Both the position numbers and the translations under genes were made by a program. A stretch of 64,000 nucleotides of DNA, taken from positions 5,112,725 through 5,176,724 of the forward strand of contig FN649729.1 of assembly GCA_000310025.1 (NCBI GenBank). The letters run 5' to 3'. Origin of the DNA: Ectocarpus siliculosus (lineage: Eukaryota > Sar > Phaeophyceae > Ectocarpales > Ectocarpaceae). Positions 60,201-64,000 of this stretch are shown piece by piece. The notes below the pieces were generated by a model. That model was given only the letters and a program-made list of their open reading frames with translations. It was not told where the DNA came from and did not search any database. The first letter of the stretch is position 1; the number at the start of each line of letters is the position of its first letter.

Positions 60201-63200
60201 GAGCTGAACCCGCTTGACGATTCGTAGATGACCGACCACAGCTCGCCTCCGATGAGTAGTTCGGTCAAAAAGTAAACTCGGTTGGCGTCTTGGAAGGTGG
60301 TGTACAACCTCAACACGAACGGGTGATTGAACAACTCTAAAACCTGTAGGTCACGGGATAGACACGAGCGATATCTGGATGGTGTGAGCACGTCGCAACA
60401 AGACAAACACTACTTTTGGCTTGCAACGCGAAATTGATTGGTGTGGTTAACGGTCGTACTCACCCACAAGTACTTTCTCGAGGCCCTTCACCCGAACCAT
60501 GTACCTTGCGGTCATATCTGCGTACCAAACCCTCCGCGCTAAAACCTAGATTTGATCTTGTGTACAACACGGAATCAAGCCATTCACGTCCTACTTGCCG
60601 TATTGTCTCCAACGTCGAACGCTGTCCTTGCCTCCCCCATGTTTCAAAAAACGACATTTGCGGCGGAACGCCCTCCATCCTTCAGAAAGTCCCGATGTTC
60701 GGCCATGGATTTCGGTCCGATAAATGCATCAAGCTCAAACTTGGTGCAGCACCCAAAACGAGCATACAACAAACTATGGCAGGGAGGCCAAGCGACGATC
60801 ATCTGGAAGGTCACTCACAGTCTTCTCGTCCTTTATGTGTTGGACCTGACCCCCTTCCACAACCCCACGCTTGCTAAGCGACTTGAGGGCGAAGAAGTTC
60901 CCGTGCATCACCCCTTGCTTTTTTCGGACCACGGTAACGAAGCCGAAGCTCCCCTGCCCCAGGAATTCCTGGATTTTTCATAGCACGCATACACAGCAGA
61001 ATTGTATTTATCATTGCAGCGCCACATCGACTGCTTTTATCGGTTCTGCCGCAAAACATTGGCTTCATAGGAGTCAGTACAAGGAACTGCGTAGAATGGG
61101 AGATTGCCAACGACTACAACATTGTGGATCGAGCAAGAAATACAGCGCGAGTGTACCCACCAATCAAGATCAACGGGTAGGAAACGAAAGACACCAAGCG
61201 AGCACAGGGACGGAGAAGCGTTGCAGATGTGTTCGTAAATACATTACACAACACCACGGACTTTTAGCACAATCTTACTACCTAGAGTCGAAGCTAAAAG
61301 AGGTAAAGGAGGAGTGGGAGAGAATTTTTGAGAACCTACATCTGTCCTCAAAACACCCTGAAACGTAGCCATGTCGTAGCATCTTAGTTTGGAAGATGGT
61401 TGATGATGCTTTACTCGTTTCTGCTGGGATTGGTTAGCCAGAACCCTTAGACAAGCTATGCGGAGCGCTTGTCGTTTAACATCGAACAGACAACAGGAGG
61501 CGATGCAAAAACATTTACGAAGAGAAGAGGTGCGCGATTGAATTCTAACCATCTGTTCGAAGCTGTGCACAGTCAGCTTCTCGGACTTAAGCGCCAGGTC
61601 GACTCCAGGGTTCGCCACCAGCGATTGCCTTGATACCGGCCTTCGGTCCCGAAATGTGTTGATGGATGAAGCGAAGCGCCCACCGTCTCCCACGCCGCCT
61701 AGCACCTGCACTGTGTCGTGAGCTTGTGTCAGTATCGTCATCGTCTGGTATTGTTACGTTTAACTTTACCGGTGGTGGTCTAATATTGGCACTTGTGGCC
61801 GTGTCTCACGCCTTGCCTCCGAACACCGAAAGCTAGCGAGAGCATACAAACGGTGGACGTAATAGGTCACAATCGACGAACTGAAATGACGCTGAAATCA
61901 AATCCTTCGAAAATGGACTCCGAGTGAGAGGCCGGTTGAGGGTGTACAGACAAACCTTTCGGTTAGCTTCGGCCAATCTGCCGATATCTGTCAGAGGTTG
62001 CGGTTGAAACAACTATACGTGAAGAGTTTTTATAGCATACATGTGCCTCAACGTCATTCCTTCAGCGGGCATGGAGACAGTCAGTGGGCCACATTGACTG
62101 CAGAAAACGCCCGCACTTAACAACTTGGTGCATGTAGTTCAGAAATTGATGTAGCCTCAACCAAATCAAATCAAACAACTTGAGCACCATTTATGAGCTT
62201 GGCTAAGAACCCCACTAAAACCCACATAGCGACCATTCGTATCATGACCAAAACTAGAGATTCGTGAGCCTGGGTGCTTTCTGCGTTCGACACGAAACAC
62301 ATTCCCTCTGTTAGGTGCATCCCGCTCCACTAGAATATCGCCCGGTGTTCACGTCCTTTCGAAGACTAGAATTATCAGTGATCCTCAAGGGCTATGGTCA
62401 GGGCTTGACGCTTTAATAGAAAACATCCTCTACCTTATCGAAAGGCCCCACGGTTTTGGTGAACCGAGAGACGTCGAAGTGGCCAATCTTCACTTCTCCT
62501 TTAGCTGCGATCTGCACCGGAGACAGCGCAGTAAATGATGTTTGCGCACGTTTTTCATCTTCAGCACCCTCGACTTTCCTGAGGGAAATCATCACAGAAC
62601 CGGAATGCAAGCAGCGCTTGAAATCAGGATGGCGTGTGTACGATCGGTTGTAAGCGGGAGCTCGAAAGGGGGGGGGGATAGTTAGGCTCAACAGTTGTGG
62701 AAGAGCCAGGACCTAGTTGCAGTTAGCTGTTTTCCACCTCAAGGTGATCAAGGTCACGCGCTCATCTACCCTAAAGTTTTGCATCCAGTGTGGATATATA
62801 TTCAAGCTATTCTGGGTAGCCGCCGGTAGCGGGATATGACGCACGCCCAAGTTGACCAAATCGTTGAAAATAGAGTTCTTACATTGAAGGCACACGGTGC
62901 TTGGTGCTTGCGACGTATCGTAGCCCAAAGCGAAAACCCGACAGGTTACCGTTCTGAGTGTGAAAACGTTTCTTGCAAACAAAATTATGTAGTCTGTATG
63001 TCAAGTGCGGCAAGCCTTCCAGCAGCAATTCCCCTCCAGTCCAATAGCCGAAACAACGTGAGAGGCTACCAAGAAAGGGAAGGCAGTGCCAAGCGATGCG
63101 TATGGGCATATCCTTCAATATGCCCAAACGCTTGCAACAATAACTTGAGGGATCCCCCAATAATCACGACAGAGAAGCTGGCGAAGAAGGCGGACGCTCA

Positions 63201-64000
63201 GTGCAACATGGTCGAATCCCACGAGTTTCACAGTTCGCTTCAAACCAACAGGTTTGTTACTGTGGCTGTGAAGGGATGATTGCTGGTTGTTCCCGGCGTG
63301 TTGCCGAAGAGTCATGCTTGCCTCTGAAGCTGCGAAGATACACTCAAATCCCAACCGGGCAGGCCGTCGACATCCAACTCCGCCGAGGCCAGCAATACCG
63401 GCACCCCCAAGAAGCAACCCTTGCCGTACACCACCTGACATAGAAATTGATGCCGAACAAGGAGTCGTGCACAGTTAGGAAAGCCTAAGATATGGAATAC
63501 CCGTAAGAACACTTGTGCGGAGTAGGCGCCATGTGTATCCTACACTCCAAACGTTTTTCGTTTATGGGCATGACGAGCAATTACAAGTCCGGGGCAGGAC
63601 GATACCAACTGGAAAGTTAGCGCAGCAGTTGAATGTTCAGCGCGGATGAACGGTGCCTCCTTGGTGGCTTGGGTTAACTGAAATCTGTTGGAAAGCTAGC
63701 CGACTCCCCGACATGAACATTTGGGCTTCCATATCTGTCGAAATGCCCGACCAACCTTCTACGTTCGTCCCAGAACAGGTGACGGTCCAACCAAGGTTGT
63801 GGTAATGGCGGGAAACGTGGTGTAGCAGCATCTATCTTCAGTTTGGACCGTTGGCGTATATTCCGGAAACTATCGGTACGTCGCAACGGATCCACCCACT
63901 CACCTCCCCTCTATCCTCGTCCCAATATGGCTGGCAATCCGAATGAATCGCCCCCATTCCATTCACGCCTCCGAGATTCAGCCTCCCGTGGCCCCGGGAA
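57215..64000 (-). CDS. PKG-like protein kinase: cyclic-nucleotide-binding domain plus AGC kinase domain (5' end outside window)
   Basis: Minus-strand exons in order: 64000 (open)-63904, 63434-63342, 62511-62434, 61705-61550, 60968-60819, 60343-60199, 59548-59426, 58875-58697, 57980-57757 and 57368-57215; phases agree at every junction. The first three give the end of a cyclic-nucleotide-binding fold ([35 protein letters not shown]). The kinase domain follows: glycine loop [14 protein letters not shown] lysine in FFALK, helix-C glutamate in HIKDEK, hinge and GGELWSV typical of PKG, catalytic loop [11 protein letters not shown] in place of DFG, activation segment [13 protein letters not shown], and an AGC tail with [20 protein letters not shown] and VYTGDQ. 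PKG-type enzymes phosphorylate Ser/Thr when cyclic GMP binds. Here the nucleotide pocket looks degenerate (see findings). The C-terminal exon after 57215 is not identified; reading through gives a stop at 57119. Confidence 0.9.

Noticed and set aside
1-64000. tRNA, rRNA or CRISPR features
   Set aside because: I saw no cloverleaf with a GGTTCGA-type arm, no rRNA core sequences, and no regularly spaced identical repeats.

Overview
The window reads as nuclear DNA of an intron-rich eukaryote, most likely a stramenopile and most like a brown alga. Coding sequence comes as short exons (about 50 to 600 bases) separated by introns of roughly 0.3 to 1.5 kb with good GT-AG (a few GC-AG) borders. There are scattered TTAGGG-type repeats, CAG/CTG-rich motifs and many small fold-back elements. 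The taxonomic call is an inference from gene architecture and gene content, not from a marker gene. Almost no gene is visible as one long open frame, so the models below were built by hand from splice sites, matching intron phases and family motifs.

Layout. (1) 2-1046 +: 3' end of an unknown multi-pass membrane protein. (2) 5655-1989 -: complete five-exon gene for an Rtf2-family replication-fork protein, tail-to-tail with (1). (3) 5.7-10.1 kb: gene-poor, with a CT/GA microsatellite just upstream of the Rtf2 start and a 1.6 kb fold-back element at 7.1-8.7 kb. (4) About 10152-10823 +: one exon of a hydrophobic five-helix membrane protein. (5) 11.8-12.2 kb: C-rich tandem repeat interrupted by a 100-base assembly gap. 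(6) 12178-19111 +: multi-exon gene of unknown function with a lysine-rich N-terminus. (7) 29498-21241 -: complete ten-exon gene for a 454-residue coiled-coil protein. (8) 32134-55225 +: very large gene (about 33 exons, about 1,900 residues) for a soluble-adenylyl-cyclase-like protein with two class III cyclase domains followed by a P-loop ATPase module and a long C-terminal region. (9) 64000-57215 -: cGMP-dependent-protein-kinase-like gene (cyclic-nucleotide-binding domain plus AGC kinase domain), open at the window edge and tail-to-tail with (8).

How the genes may work together. Genes 8 and 9 are a putative cyclic-nucleotide producer and a kinase of the family that normally responds to cyclic nucleotides, lying next to each other. 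However, the visible nucleotide-binding fold of the kinase seems to lack its phosphate-binding residues, and the second cyclase domain lacks the usual adenine-selecting pair, so the simple 'cAMP maker plus cAMP sensor' reading needs testing. Genes 7 and 8 are divergent and share a 2.6 kb upstream region holding a long inverted repeat. Four introns in genes 7 and 8 start with GC instead of GT, always in the context AG|GCAAG. One of them splits the Walker A lysine from its serine.

No rRNA, tRNA, CRISPR array or bacterial-type operon was seen.
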